A stretch of 10,817 bases of DNA from the NCBI GenBank assembly GCA_946497585.1, contig CAMMLF010000054.1:1-10817 (forward strand), in the 5' to 3' direction. Both the position numbers and the translations under genes were made by a program. Below the pieces are notes generated by a model. It was not told the DNA's origin. It worked only from the letters and a program-made list of their open reading frames with translations, and searched no databases. This DNA comes from an uncultured Clostridium sp. Its GTDB lineage: Bacteria > Bacillota > Clostridia > TANB77 > CAG-508. Positions 1 through 5,288 of this stretch are shown one piece after another (position 1 is the first letter of the stretch; each line of letters starts with the position of its first letter).

Positions 1-951
1 AGTCCAATAGATGCTGCAAAAGGAATGTGGCTATTCTATGAGCATCCAGATGCAGATATAGAAGGAATGAAACTTAAATTTATGGATATTAGAAAAAGAA
101 CATATAAGTTCCCTAAATTAGGCACCAAAGCTCAAATGGTTGCAATACCTACAACTTCAGGAACAGGTTCAGAAGTTACATCTTTTGCTGTAATAACAGA
201 TAAAGAGAAAAATAAAAAATATCCATTAGCAGATTATGAATTAACACCTGATGTTGCAATTGTTGATACTGACTTAGTTATGAGCCTTCCAAAGAGTATT
301 ACTGCAGATACAGGTATGGATGTTTTAACACACGCACTAGAAGCTTATGTATCAAATATGGCATCAGATTATACTGATGGATTAGCTGAAAAAGCAACTG
401 AACTAGTATTTAAATATTTAAGGGTAGCATATAATGATGGCTCAAATAAAGAAGCTAGAGAAAAAATGCATAATAGCAGTACAATAGCTGGTATGGCATT
501 TACAAATGCATTCTTAGGCGTATGCCACTCAATGGCACATAAAATTGGTGCTGAATTCCATTTACCACATGGAAGAATAAATGCAATTTTACTTCCATAT
601 GTAATTAAATATAATGGAGTGGATGACCCAACAAAATTTGTGTCATTCCCAAAATATGAATATTATGTTGCAAAACATAAATATGCAGAAATTTCAAGAA
701 GAATGAACTTCCCAGCATTTACAGATGATGAAGGATTAGAGTCATTAGTTAGGGAAGTAGATAAATTGAGAGCAGATGTAGGTATTCCAAAATCATTTAA
801 AGAGGCTGGAATTGATGAAAAAGAATGGCTTGCTAAAGTAGATATTTTAGCAGATAGAGCATTTGAAGACCAATGTACATCAGCAAATCCAAGAGTACCA
901 CTAGTAAGTGAAATTAAACAAATATTATTAGATAGTTACTATGGTAAATAA
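1..951 (+). CDS. adhE: Bifunctional aldehyde-alcohol dehydrogenase AdhE, C-terminal alcohol dehydrogenase part (5' end outside window)
   Basis: The frame is open from base 1 (SPIDAAKGMW...), so the gene begins upstream; 316 residues are visible. They match the iron-dependent alcohol dehydrogenase half of AdhE, which reduces acetaldehyde to ethanol with NADH in fermentation; the aldehyde dehydrogenase half would lie upstream. Visible landmarks are the glycine/serine cofactor loop TTSGTGSE (near 151-174) and the expected metal ligands: Asp (319-321) and His (331-333) in GMDVLTHALEAY, His (526-528) in CHSMAH, and His of PHG (568-570). The run KFMDIRKR and the ending ANPRVPLVSEIKQILL are typical of AdhE rather than of stand-alone butanol dehydrogenases, but a stand-alone enzyme cannot be excluded because the N-terminus is missing. 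The reading frame is intact to the stop at 949-951. Confidence 0.9.
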   Translation, partial: SPIDAAKGMWLFYEHPDADIEGMKLKFMDIRKRTYKFPKLGTKAQMVAIPTTSGTGSEVTSFAVITDKEKNKKYPLADYELTPDVAIVDTDLVMSLPKSITADTGMDVLTHALEAYVSNMASDYTDGLAEKATELVFKYLRVAYNDGSNKEAREKMHNSSTIAGMAFTNAFLGVCHSMAHKIGAEFHLPHGRINAILLPYVIKYNGVDDPTKFVSFPKYEYYVAKHKYAEISRRMNFPAFTDDEGLESLVREVDKLRADVGIPKSFKEAGIDEKEWLAKVDILADRAFEDQCTSANPRVPLVSEIKQILLDSYYGK

Positions 952-960
952 TTTTTTTAT

Positions 961-1013
961 GGTGTTTTCGGGGACACCTCCTAAAAACAGGTTAATTGTT
1001 TTGGGAGGTGTCC
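961..1013. repeat. Strong GC-rich hairpin after adhE with a competing arm
   Basis: GGACACCTCC plus a run of A (972-986) pairs with TTTTGGGAGGTGTCC (999-1013), giving about 15 base pairs with one G-T pair. No T-tract follows on either strand, so it is not a textbook intrinsic terminator, although its position right after adhE suits 3'-end formation. GGTGT at 961-965 can also pair with ACACC at 974-978, so two mutually exclusive structures are possible. It may equally be a REP-like palindrome. Confidence 0.6.
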
Positions 1014-1080
1014 TTAAAACATTGTTAATTGAGAGCAGCCTTATTGATAAAATTAAGTTCCAATTCTTACTAAAAAACAA

Positions 1081-1109
1081 TTGACAGTTGATAAAATGTG
1101 TTATATAAT
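1081..1109 (+). promoter_or_regulatory. Perfect consensus sigma-A promoter
   Basis: TTGACA at 1081-1086 and TATAAT at 1104-1109 are separated by exactly 17 bases, the ideal vegetative promoter geometry. Transcription should start near 1116 and run rightward. The next annotated gene, 1310-1603, is on the opposite strand, so this promoter has no convincing protein-coding target; it would drive either the tiny ORF at 1198-1266 or a non-coding RNA, possibly antisense to the regulator gene. Confidence 0.75.
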
Positions 1110-1118
1110 GAAAGTGTA

Positions 1119-1138
1119 AAATTATGGTAACATAATTT
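1119..1138. promoter_or_regulatory. Operator-like palindrome at the start of transcription
   Basis: AAATTATG (1119-1126) and CATAATTT (1131-1138) form a perfect 8-base inverted repeat around GTAA. It starts about 10 bases after the -10 box, covering the expected first transcribed bases, which is a usual place for a repressor site. The XRE regulator at 1310-1603 is a possible but unproven ligand. The dyad could instead act as a 5' stem-loop in the RNA. Confidence 0.45.
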
Positions 1139-1197
1139 ATTTCAAGATTTTTTATATCTAATACTTATAAATTTAATGTATCTTTTTTGCAGAACAA

Positions 1198-1266
1198 ATG
1201 AAGATAAAGATTTTTTCAAAAACCAATGAAAAGGCAAAAAAAATAGACGTTAAATCGTCAAACTAA
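1198..1266 (+). CDS. Doubtful 22-residue ORF, possibly a gene remnant
   Basis: ATG at 1198 opens a 22-residue reading frame beginning MKIKIFSKTNEKAKK and ending at TAA 1264-1266. It is the only short ORF of note downstream of the perfect promoter at 1081-1109. There is no good ribosome binding site (GCAGAAC precedes it), so translation is doubtful. It could be the start of a decayed gene or simply chance in a lysine-rich, AT-rich stretch. I do not recognise it. Confidence 0.2.
   Translation: MKIKIFSKTNEKAKKIDVKSSN
1234..1259 (-). terminator. Weak terminator candidate for the leftward regulator gene
   Basis: Read on the minus strand, GACG-ATTTAA-CGTC (1259 to 1246) is followed by TA and a run of eight T (down to 1236). 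It lies about 50 bases after the stop of the leftward XRE gene. The stem is only 4 base pairs, so efficiency is questionable. Confidence 0.3.
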
Positions 1267-1309
1267 TTTGTAAATATAGCATAAATGTTTAACTGGAAAA
1301 AACTGTAAA

Positions 1310-1603
1310 TCAGTCATTATCATTATCTAATTTATAACTAAAATCTTGTAAGAGCTCATCAGCAGAAGTATCAAGTTCTTTCGCTATGGCACATAATTCA
1401 TAATCTAAGACTGTTCTTTTTCCAACTTCAATGTCATAGATAGATTGTGTTGATATGTCTACACCTTTTAGCATTAGTTTATCGGATAATTTTTGCCTAG
1501 ACATTTTACGTTCACTTCTAAGTATAAGTATGTTTTTTCCTACAGTATTAAGTTTACCCTTAAGAGCATTACTGTATTTTCGTTTATTAGTAATATTTTT
1601 CAT
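1310..1603 (-). CDS. XRE-family helix-turn-helix transcriptional regulator
   Basis: This 97-residue protein consists mainly of one Cro/C1-type DNA-binding domain: GKNILILRSERKMSRQKLSDKL forms helices 1-2, STQSIYDIEVGKRTV the recognition helix and following turn, and YELCAIAKELDTSADELL the closing helices. The MLKGVDIS insertion between helices 2 and 3 is common in small clostridial regulators of this class. I chose ATG at 1603 because AGGCGG (minus strand) lies 8 bases upstream; the GTG at 1612 overlaps that site. The N-terminus is basic (KNITNKRKYSNALKGK) and the C-terminus acidic (KLDNDND). There is no sensor domain, so it probably acts as a simple dimeric repressor. It is divergent from the 1698 gene across a 94-base gap and could control that gene, itself, or the promoter at 1081; this is inference. 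Confidence 0.85.
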   Translation of the reverse strand: MKNITNKRKYSNALKGKLNTVGKNILILRSERKMSRQKLSDKLMLKGVDISTQSIYDIEVGKRTVLDYELCAIAKELDTSADELLQDFSYKLDNDND

Positions 1604-1697
1604 TAAAATCACCGCCTGTTGTATATTTTGTAAAGTTTATCATCTTTTTATACATAACTATTAAGAGTAGGTGGATATAAGAAAGGGGATAATGTAT

Positions 1698-2204
1698 ATG
1701 AAAATTAGCCTGAGTGAACAAAAAGAATTAAAAAGAATTAAGAGCGAAGTGAGTGAAAAATTACAAAAAAATCTAAATTTTAAAAAACTTCAAATGAAAA
1801 AAGAGGAAGTTATTAATTATTTAATAATGATGAAAGATACAAAAGAAAATAAGGAACTTATCAAAAGATTTAATGACTTAGATTTGAAATTAAGAGAAGT
1901 AGAACAAACCGCTGCATACATAATCACTAAAGAAGAAAAATCAAAGTATAATGAAAAAAACGAGCTTTTAGGTAATAAAAAGACATTCGAAAAACTTAGC
2001 AAAGAAGAATATGAGAAAAAGTTTAATGATTTGCTTAAAGAAAGCAACTATTTAGAAATGATGAAGCAAAGGATTAAAGTTTTTAAAGAGCTTGAAAAGA
2101 TTAATAATGATGATAGCTCTGTACTTTATAAACTAGATAGCTTAGAAACTGAAATTTCAACAATTGAAACGGATTCTTTGAGAGAGTATTTGTTAGAAAA
2201 TTAG
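1698..2204 (+). CDS. Hypothetical lysine/glutamate-rich coiled-coil protein
   Basis: I do not recognise this 168-residue protein. It is highly charged, rich in Lys and Glu, has no signal peptide, no membrane segment and no cysteine, and looks almost entirely helical, with long amphipathic stretches (for example KKLQMKKEEVINYL and YEKKFNDLLKESNYLEMM) typical of coiled coils. ATG at 1698 is preferred because AAAGGGG ends 9 bases upstream; ATG 1692 and GTG 1671 are in frame, but 1692 is too close to that site and 1671 lies before it. It is divergent from the XRE gene and followed by a terminator-like hairpin, so it is probably monocistronic. A short helical protein next to an XRE regulator is often part of a mobile or phage-derived segment, but no integrase or phage gene is visible here. 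Confidence 0.7.
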   Translation: MKISLSEQKELKRIKSEVSEKLQKNLNFKKLQMKKEEVINYLIMMKDTKENKELIKRFNDLDLKLREVEQTAAYIITKEEKSKYNEKNELLGNKKTFEKLSKEEYEKKFNDLLKESNYLEMMKQRIKVFKELEKINNDDSSVLYKLDSLETEISTIETDSLREYLLEN

Positions 2205-2224
2205 CAATAAATAAAAAATATATG

Positions 2225-2270
2225 ATTACTCGTATGATTACATTATGTGGTTGTATGAGTAATTTTTATT
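2225..2270 (+). terminator. Intrinsic terminator after the coiled-coil gene
   Basis: ATTACTCGTATGA (2225-2237) pairs with TTGTATGAGTAAT (2251-2263), 13 base pairs including three G-U, followed directly by TTTTTATT. It begins about 20 bases after the stop at 2204. Its sequence closely resembles the hairpin at 2809-2849. Confidence 0.7.
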
Positions 2271-2360
2271 TTGCAAATTTGTTAATGTTTAGTTGATAGG
2301 CAATAGTTTTGAAAAAATAATTATAAAATAAAAAAATGTGGAAAATATAGTAGTAAAGAT

Positions 2361-2443
2361 TTCATAAAATAAATATTTTATGAAGTACTCAAAAAAAGCT
2401 AGAGGCATTGAAAATACACATAAATTATAGAATATTTTATGAA
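2361..2443. repeat. AT-rich palindrome and a third copy of its arm
   Basis: TTCATAAAATA (2361-2371) and TATTTTATGAA (2374-2384) form a perfect 11-base inverted repeat with a 2-base spacer. The arm with its flank, AATATTTTATGAA (2372-2384), recurs exactly at 2431-2443. The remainder of 2268-2487 is AT-rich with no supported gene. Confidence 0.6.
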
Positions 2444-2493
2444 TAAAAAAATACAATTTTAAATTTTTAGGAAAAACAAATGAACAGTTGGCA

Positions 2494-2790
2494 ATGGGTG
2501 AGTTAGAAGAATGGATGGCAAATTATTTTGATGATAAAAATTTTTACGATTTAATGTTTAGTGGAGGCATTTACTATTGGCTTGCCTCGCGCTACGCTAA
2601 TTGCGGCTCAGGCCGTGCCTACTTTGGACTTCGCTATGTCTACGGGGGCGATCTCAACGGCTACAATTTGTTCTATTCGAACGGGCGCGGCGACCATTAC
2701 GACTACTATGGCTTGCGTGCCGTAGTTTCTCTAGGGTCTAATGTCAAATTTGTAAATGGTGATGGAAGTGAAGAAATAGAAAAATTATAA
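2494..2790 (+). CDS. Short protein with C-type-lectin-like variable domain; candidate DGR target, possibly 5'-truncated
   Basis: The 98-residue product has an AT-rich N-terminal part (MGELEEWMANYFDDKNFYD), then IYYWLASRYANCGSGRAY, a Tyr/Gly/Asn-rich stretch, and the closing motif YGLRAVVSLGS. The YWLxSR ... GLR/GVR ... L layout is that of the DUF6273-like, formylglycine-enzyme-like lectin fold whose C-terminal half is used as the variable region of diversity-generating retroelement proteins (from memory of the family, not a search). Such proteins are usually several hundred residues, so this one looks like only the C-terminal end. Neither ATG 2494 nor in-frame TTG 2488 has a ribosome binding site at a proper distance (AGGAAAA at 2469-2475 is too far), and the frame is open back to 2443. 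It may be a remnant or a relocated cassette. The last residues (VNGDGSEEIEKL) return to AT-rich, charged sequence. Confidence 0.6.
   Translation: MGELEEWMANYFDDKNFYDLMFSGGIYYWLASRYANCGSGRAYFGLRYVYGGDLNGYNLFYSNGRGDHYDYYGLRAVVSLGSNVKFVNGDGSEEIEKL
2581..2735 (+). other. Candidate DGR variable repeat (VR)
   Basis: By hand count 88 of 160 bases at 2581-2740 are G or C, against a strongly AT-rich surround. Of the 46 codons at 2581-2718, 38 end in C or T; they encode 9 Tyr, 9 Gly, 5 Arg, 4 Asn and 3 Asp, with no Lys or Glu, in contrast to all neighbours. NNY codons are the product expected when AAC/AAT codons of a template repeat are changed at their adenines. The conserved 3' stretch at 2711-2735 (GLRAVVSL) would be the place for the homing-initiation site. 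No matching template repeat or reverse transcriptase is present in the window. Confidence 0.55.
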
Positions 2791-2802
2791 TTTTTCATAT
2801 TA
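2773..2802 (+). promoter_or_regulatory. Possible sigma-G/F-type forespore promoter for pdaA
   Basis: GAAATA (2773-2778), 17 bases, then CATATTA (2796-2802) resembles the forespore sigma-G/sigma-F pattern (about TGAATA, 17-18 bases, CATACTA). PdaA is sigma-G dependent in Bacillus subtilis, which makes such a promoter expected. Predicted transcription start would be near 2809, the first base of the hairpin at 2809-2849. The match is partial. Confidence 0.3.
2779..2796. terminator. Perfect palindrome at the stop codon of the variable-protein ORF
   Basis: GAAAAATT (2779-2786) and AATTTTTC (2789-2796) form an 8-base inverted repeat with a 2-base spacer, spanning the stop codon. It could help end transcription, or serve as the hairpin/cruciform often found just downstream of a DGR variable repeat; the AT-only inner stem makes it a weak terminator. 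Confidence 0.35.
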
Positions 2803-2808
2803 ATCAAA

Positions 2809-2849
2809 ATTACTCATATAATTACAAAGGAGGTAATTATATGGGTAAT
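2809..2849 (+). promoter_or_regulatory. 17-bp hairpin with the ribosome binding site in its loop and the start codon in its stem
   Basis: ATTACTCATATAATTAC (2809-2825) pairs with GTAATTATATGGGTAAT (2833-2849): 17 consecutive pairs, one of them G-U. The 7-base loop is AAAGGAG, the core of the Shine-Dalgarno sequence, and the ATG of the deacetylase gene (2841-2843) lies in the 3' arm. Five T (2849-2853) follow, so in the other reading it could act as a terminator or attenuator. It suggests control of translation initiation or mRNA 5'-end protection. Confidence 0.6.
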
Positions 2850-3674
2850 TTTTGTTCTTGGTGTAATGAAACAATCATAAAAGTTATTGTAGTAGTTTGT
2901 TTATTATTCTTTATAATTTTTATCATATTTGTTGCAGGGATAAGTTGCAATTTTCAAGTTTTAGATGCGAGTTCACAAGCATTAAGCACTAAAAAAATAG
3001 AATGGGGAATTAAAAGAGGAAAAGATCACGCTCAGCCAGACTTAGGCAGTGAAAACTTAAGAATTATAAATGAATTTAATGGTATGGCAATGGGAAGTGA
3101 TGAATATAAATACATATATTTAACTTTTGATAACGGTTATGAAGCAGGGTATACTGAGCAAATTTTGGATGTACTTAAAGAAAATGATGTAAAAGCTACT
3201 TTCTTTATAACTGGTCAATATTTAAAAACCAGTGAAGACTTGGTTAAAAGAATGATTGACGAAGGGCACGTTGTTGGAAATCATACAGTTAATCATAAAA
3301 GTATGCCTTCTTGCACGAATGAAACTATAAAGGAAGAAGTAATGACTTTACATCAAAATGTATACGAAAAGTTTAATTATGAAATGAAATATATGAGACC
3401 TCCAAAAGGCGAATATAGCGAGGCAAGCATTGCATATACAAATACTCTAGGCTATACAACTGTAATGTGGTCATTTGCTTATGATGATTGGGTAGAAGAT
3501 AATCAAGGAAGAGAAGAGTACGCAAAATCAAAAATATATGATAACTTGCATAATGGCGAAATAATGCTACTTCACGCTACTTCAAAAGACAACGCAAACA
3601 TTTTAGATGAGGTAATCAAAGAAATAAAAAATCAGGGCTACGAATTTAAAAGTTTAGATGAATTTGTAAGGTAG
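2841..3674 (+). CDS. pdaA: PdaA-like polysaccharide (muramic acid) de-N-acetylase
   Basis: The 277-residue protein has an N-terminal membrane anchor (residues about 11-33) and a carbohydrate esterase family 4 (NodB) domain from about residue 90 to the end. Motif 1 is TFDNGYE (95-101), the variant with Asn in place of the second Asp that typifies PdaA; motif 2 holds the metal-binding His148 and His152 (GNHTVNH); motif 3 is RPPKGEYS (186-193); LLHATSKDN (243-251) holds the C-terminal catalytic His. PdaA removes the N-acetyl group from muramic acid during muramic-delta-lactam formation in the spore cortex and is needed for germination. ATG 2841 follows AAAGGAGG with 8 bases between, and the membrane segment directly after it supports this start. 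Ribosome binding site and start codon sit in a strong hairpin. A repeat element separates it from yqfC, so it may be its own transcript. Another CE4 peptidoglycan deacetylase is the main alternative. Confidence 0.85.
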   Translation: MGNFCSWCNETIIKVIVVVCLLFFIIFIIFVAGISCNFQVLDASSQALSTKKIEWGIKRGKDHAQPDLGSENLRIINEFNGMAMGSDEYKYIYLTFDNGYEAGYTEQILDVLKENDVKATFFITGQYLKTSEDLVKRMIDEGHVVGNHTVNHKSMPSCTNETIKEEVMTLHQNVYEKFNYEMKYMRPPKGEYSEASIAYTNTLGYTTVMWSFAYDDWVEDNQGREEYAKSKIYDNLHNGEIMLLHATSKDNANILDEVIKEIKNQGYEFKSLDEFVR

Positions 3675-3680
3675 AATTAT

Positions 3681-3797
3681 GTTTCAATGTATTCTTGAAC
3701 GTTTCAGTGAGCGTAGGCGACGTAGGAGCGGAGCGCAACGTGCAAGCTGGAGCGAATAGCGACCCGCGCCGTGAAACGAGAGAGAATATATTGGAAC
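3681..3797. repeat. Palindromic intergenic repeat, copy A (GC-rich core)
   Basis: The element begins GTTTCAATGTATTC and ends with its imperfect complement (19 of 25 bases match between 3681-3705 and the reverse complement of 3773-3797). The core 3709-3743 is GC-rich and matches, in inverted orientation, 8982-9016 at 34 of 35 positions. It fills the pdaA-yqfC gap. No transposase or ORF is inside; it looks like a MITE- or REP-type element. Confidence 0.8.
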
Positions 3798-3825
3798 AAA
3801 GTATATATTTTAGAAGGAGGACATT

Positions 3826-4086
3826 TTGAGTAAATTTGATAAATTATTTGACATCCCTGAAGAACTTAGTTCAGACATAGCCAAGATAACCATACTTGGC
3901 TTTAACAGAATGTTAATAGAAAATTATAAAGCAATATTAGAATACCAAGACTTTTTTATAAGAATAAAAATGAGTACAGGACTAATAAATATAAATGGAT
4001 TTGAGCTACTAATGAACGAAATGACAAAAGACGACCTAATTATAACTGGCAACATAGAGAGCGTAGATTTTGAAAAGTATGAGTAA
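3826..4086 (+). CDS. yqfC: Sporulation protein YqfC (YabP/YqfC family)
   Basis: This 86-residue soluble protein matches the YabP/YqfC family in size and pattern: a short N-terminal helix, then beta-rich sequence with ITILGFNRMLIENYKAIL and the conserved LININGFEL and ITGNIESVDFE. Its neighbour yqfD is the invariant partner. In Bacillus the gene is expressed in the mother cell and needed for sporulation; its biochemical role is unknown. The start is TTG at 3826, supported by the near-perfect AAGGAGG ending 5 bases upstream and by the absence of an ATG nearby. The stop overlaps the ribosome binding site of yqfD, so the two genes are translationally linked. Repeat copy A lies just upstream; I could not identify a convincing sigma-E promoter. 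Confidence 0.88.
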   Translation: MSKFDKLFDIPEELSSDIAKITILGFNRMLIENYKAILEYQDFFIRIKMSTGLININGFELLMNEMTKDDLIITGNIESVDFEKYE

Positions 4087-4097
4087 AGGAGGAGTCT

Positions 4098-5276
4098 ATG
4101 TTTTTCAAAATATTACTTAACTACATCTTTGGATACCTAAATGTTACTGTAGAAGGATATTACATAGAAAGATTCATAAATACTTGCATGAGCAAAGGCA
4201 TATTCTTCTGGGGAATGAAGAGAACAAAGTCTACAATTATGCATATGAAAATAGGAGCAGAAGAATTTAAACAAGCTATTAAAATTGCAAAAAAGCATAG
4301 TTGTAGAATAAAAATAGAAAGCAAACATGGCTTACCTTTTGTAATTAAAAAATACAAAAAAAGAAAGATTTTTTTCATTCTACTTTTACTTGTATTTGCA
4401 ATAATATTTGCATTATCAAAATTTGTTTGGAATATTGAAGTTACAGGAAATGAAAGCATTGATGCAAATGAAATTATAGAGGCTCTAAATGAAGATGGCC
4501 TTAAAATTGGAACATTAAAATCTAAAGTAAATACTGAAGAAATAGTAAACAAAATTAGATATCAAAGAGATGACATCGCATGGATAGGAATTGAACTTAC
4601 GGGAACAAATGCTTTGGTAAGAATTGTGGAAGCAGATAGCAAGCCAGAGATTGTAGATGAGGAAGATTATTGCAATATAATTGCAACTAAAGATGGCGTC
4701 ATAGAAAAAATTACAGCACAAAATGGAACAATTATGGTAACCGAAGGCGCAGAGGTAAAACAAGGTGACATACTTATTGCGGGATATATGGAAGGAAAGT
4801 ATACAGGAAGAAATTATGTAAATGCTCAGGGGGAGGTAAAAGCGAAAGTTAGCCATTCACAAACTGAGAAAATTTACAAAAAAGAGACGAAAAAAGAGCA
4901 AACTGGAAATTTTGAAAAAAAATATGCAATTAAAATAAATAATTTTAAAATAAATTTTTATAAAACCCTTTCAAAATATGAAAATTATGATACAATGTAT
5001 ACGAGTAAAAAATTAAAACTATTTTCTAATTTTTATTTACCAATTGAAATTATTAAATACACTAATTATGAGGTTACAAATACTGAAATTACATATAATG
5101 AAGAACAAGCAAAAGCAGAGGGACAAAGTAGAGCAGAAGAAAAATTAAATAGCCTTATAACAGGTGAAATTGCTGAAAAAAATGTGTCTATAACTGATAT
5201 GGGAGACTATTATGATGTTAAAGTTACATATGATGTTGTAGAAGATATAGGAACAAAAGAGAAAATAGTATTTTGA
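4098..5276 (+). CDS. yqfD: Sporulation protein YqfD
   Basis: The 392-residue membrane protein has the YqfD layout: an N-terminal cytoplasmic part of about 85 residues (MFFKILLNYIFGYLNVTVEGYY...), a basic stretch KKYKKRK, one membrane segment (about 90-110), then a large extracytoplasmic part starting WNIEVTGNESID with a POTRA-like fold (KIGTLKSKVNTEEIVNKI, DDIAWIGIELTGT) and a later domain with GAEVKQGDILIAG, resembling the biotinyl/lipoyl-like hairpin of membrane-fusion proteins. It is needed for sporulation in the mother cell and pairs with YqfC. ATG 4098 follows AAAGGAGG with 5 bases between. It is 11 bases from yqfC, and its stop overlaps the ribosome binding site of the next gene, so the three form one operon. 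Length is normal for the family. Confidence 0.92.
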   Translation: MFFKILLNYIFGYLNVTVEGYYIERFINTCMSKGIFFWGMKRTKSTIMHMKIGAEEFKQAIKIAKKHSCRIKIESKHGLPFVIKKYKKRKIFFILLLLVFAIIFALSKFVWNIEVTGNESIDANEIIEALNEDGLKIGTLKSKVNTEEIVNKIRYQRDDIAWIGIELTGTNALVRIVEADSKPEIVDEEDYCNIIATKDGVIEKITAQNGTIMVTEGAEVKQGDILIAGYMEGKYTGRNYVNAQGEVKAKVSHSQTEKIYKKETKKEQTGNFEKKYAIKINNFKINFYKTLSKYENYDTMYTSKKLKLFSNFYLPIEIIKYTNYEVTNTEITYNEEQAKAEGQSRAEEKLNSLITGEIAEKNVSITDMGDYYDVKVTYDVVEDIGTKEKIVF

Positions 5277-5288
5277 AAGGTGGTATGT

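Noticed and set aside
1..24. adhE as a 5'-truncated pseudogene
   Set aside because: The frame is open from base 1 with conserved sequence; the truncation is due to the window edge.
1455..2047. ORFs opposite the XRE gene (1455-1664 +) and opposite the coiled-coil gene (1817-2047 -)
   Set aside because: Low-complexity translations, no ribosome binding site, and overlap with better-supported genes that carry good start signals.
2361..2443. CRISPR-like repeats
   Set aside because: Only two direct copies and one inverted copy of a 13-base AT-rich motif, with irregular spacing and no spacers or cas genes.
3706..3775. GC-rich core of repeat copies A and B as a possible tRNA or rRNA fragment
   Set aside because: No cloverleaf, no T-loop or anticodon arm, and no rRNA signature; the same core recurs with inverted ends, which fits a repeat element better.
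3784..3810. Sigma-E-like promoter before yqfC (GAATATA ... TATATATT)
   Set aside because: The spacing between the two boxes is too short and transcription would start at the ribosome binding site, so it is not supported despite the expectation for this gene.
4137..4856. Several antisense ORFs (for example 4137-4328, 4160-4552, 4515-4856) opposite yqfD
   Set aside because: They are rich in Phe, Ile, Cys and Ser as expected for the reverse of an AT-rich gene, have no ribosome binding sites and lie fully within the well-supported yqfD.
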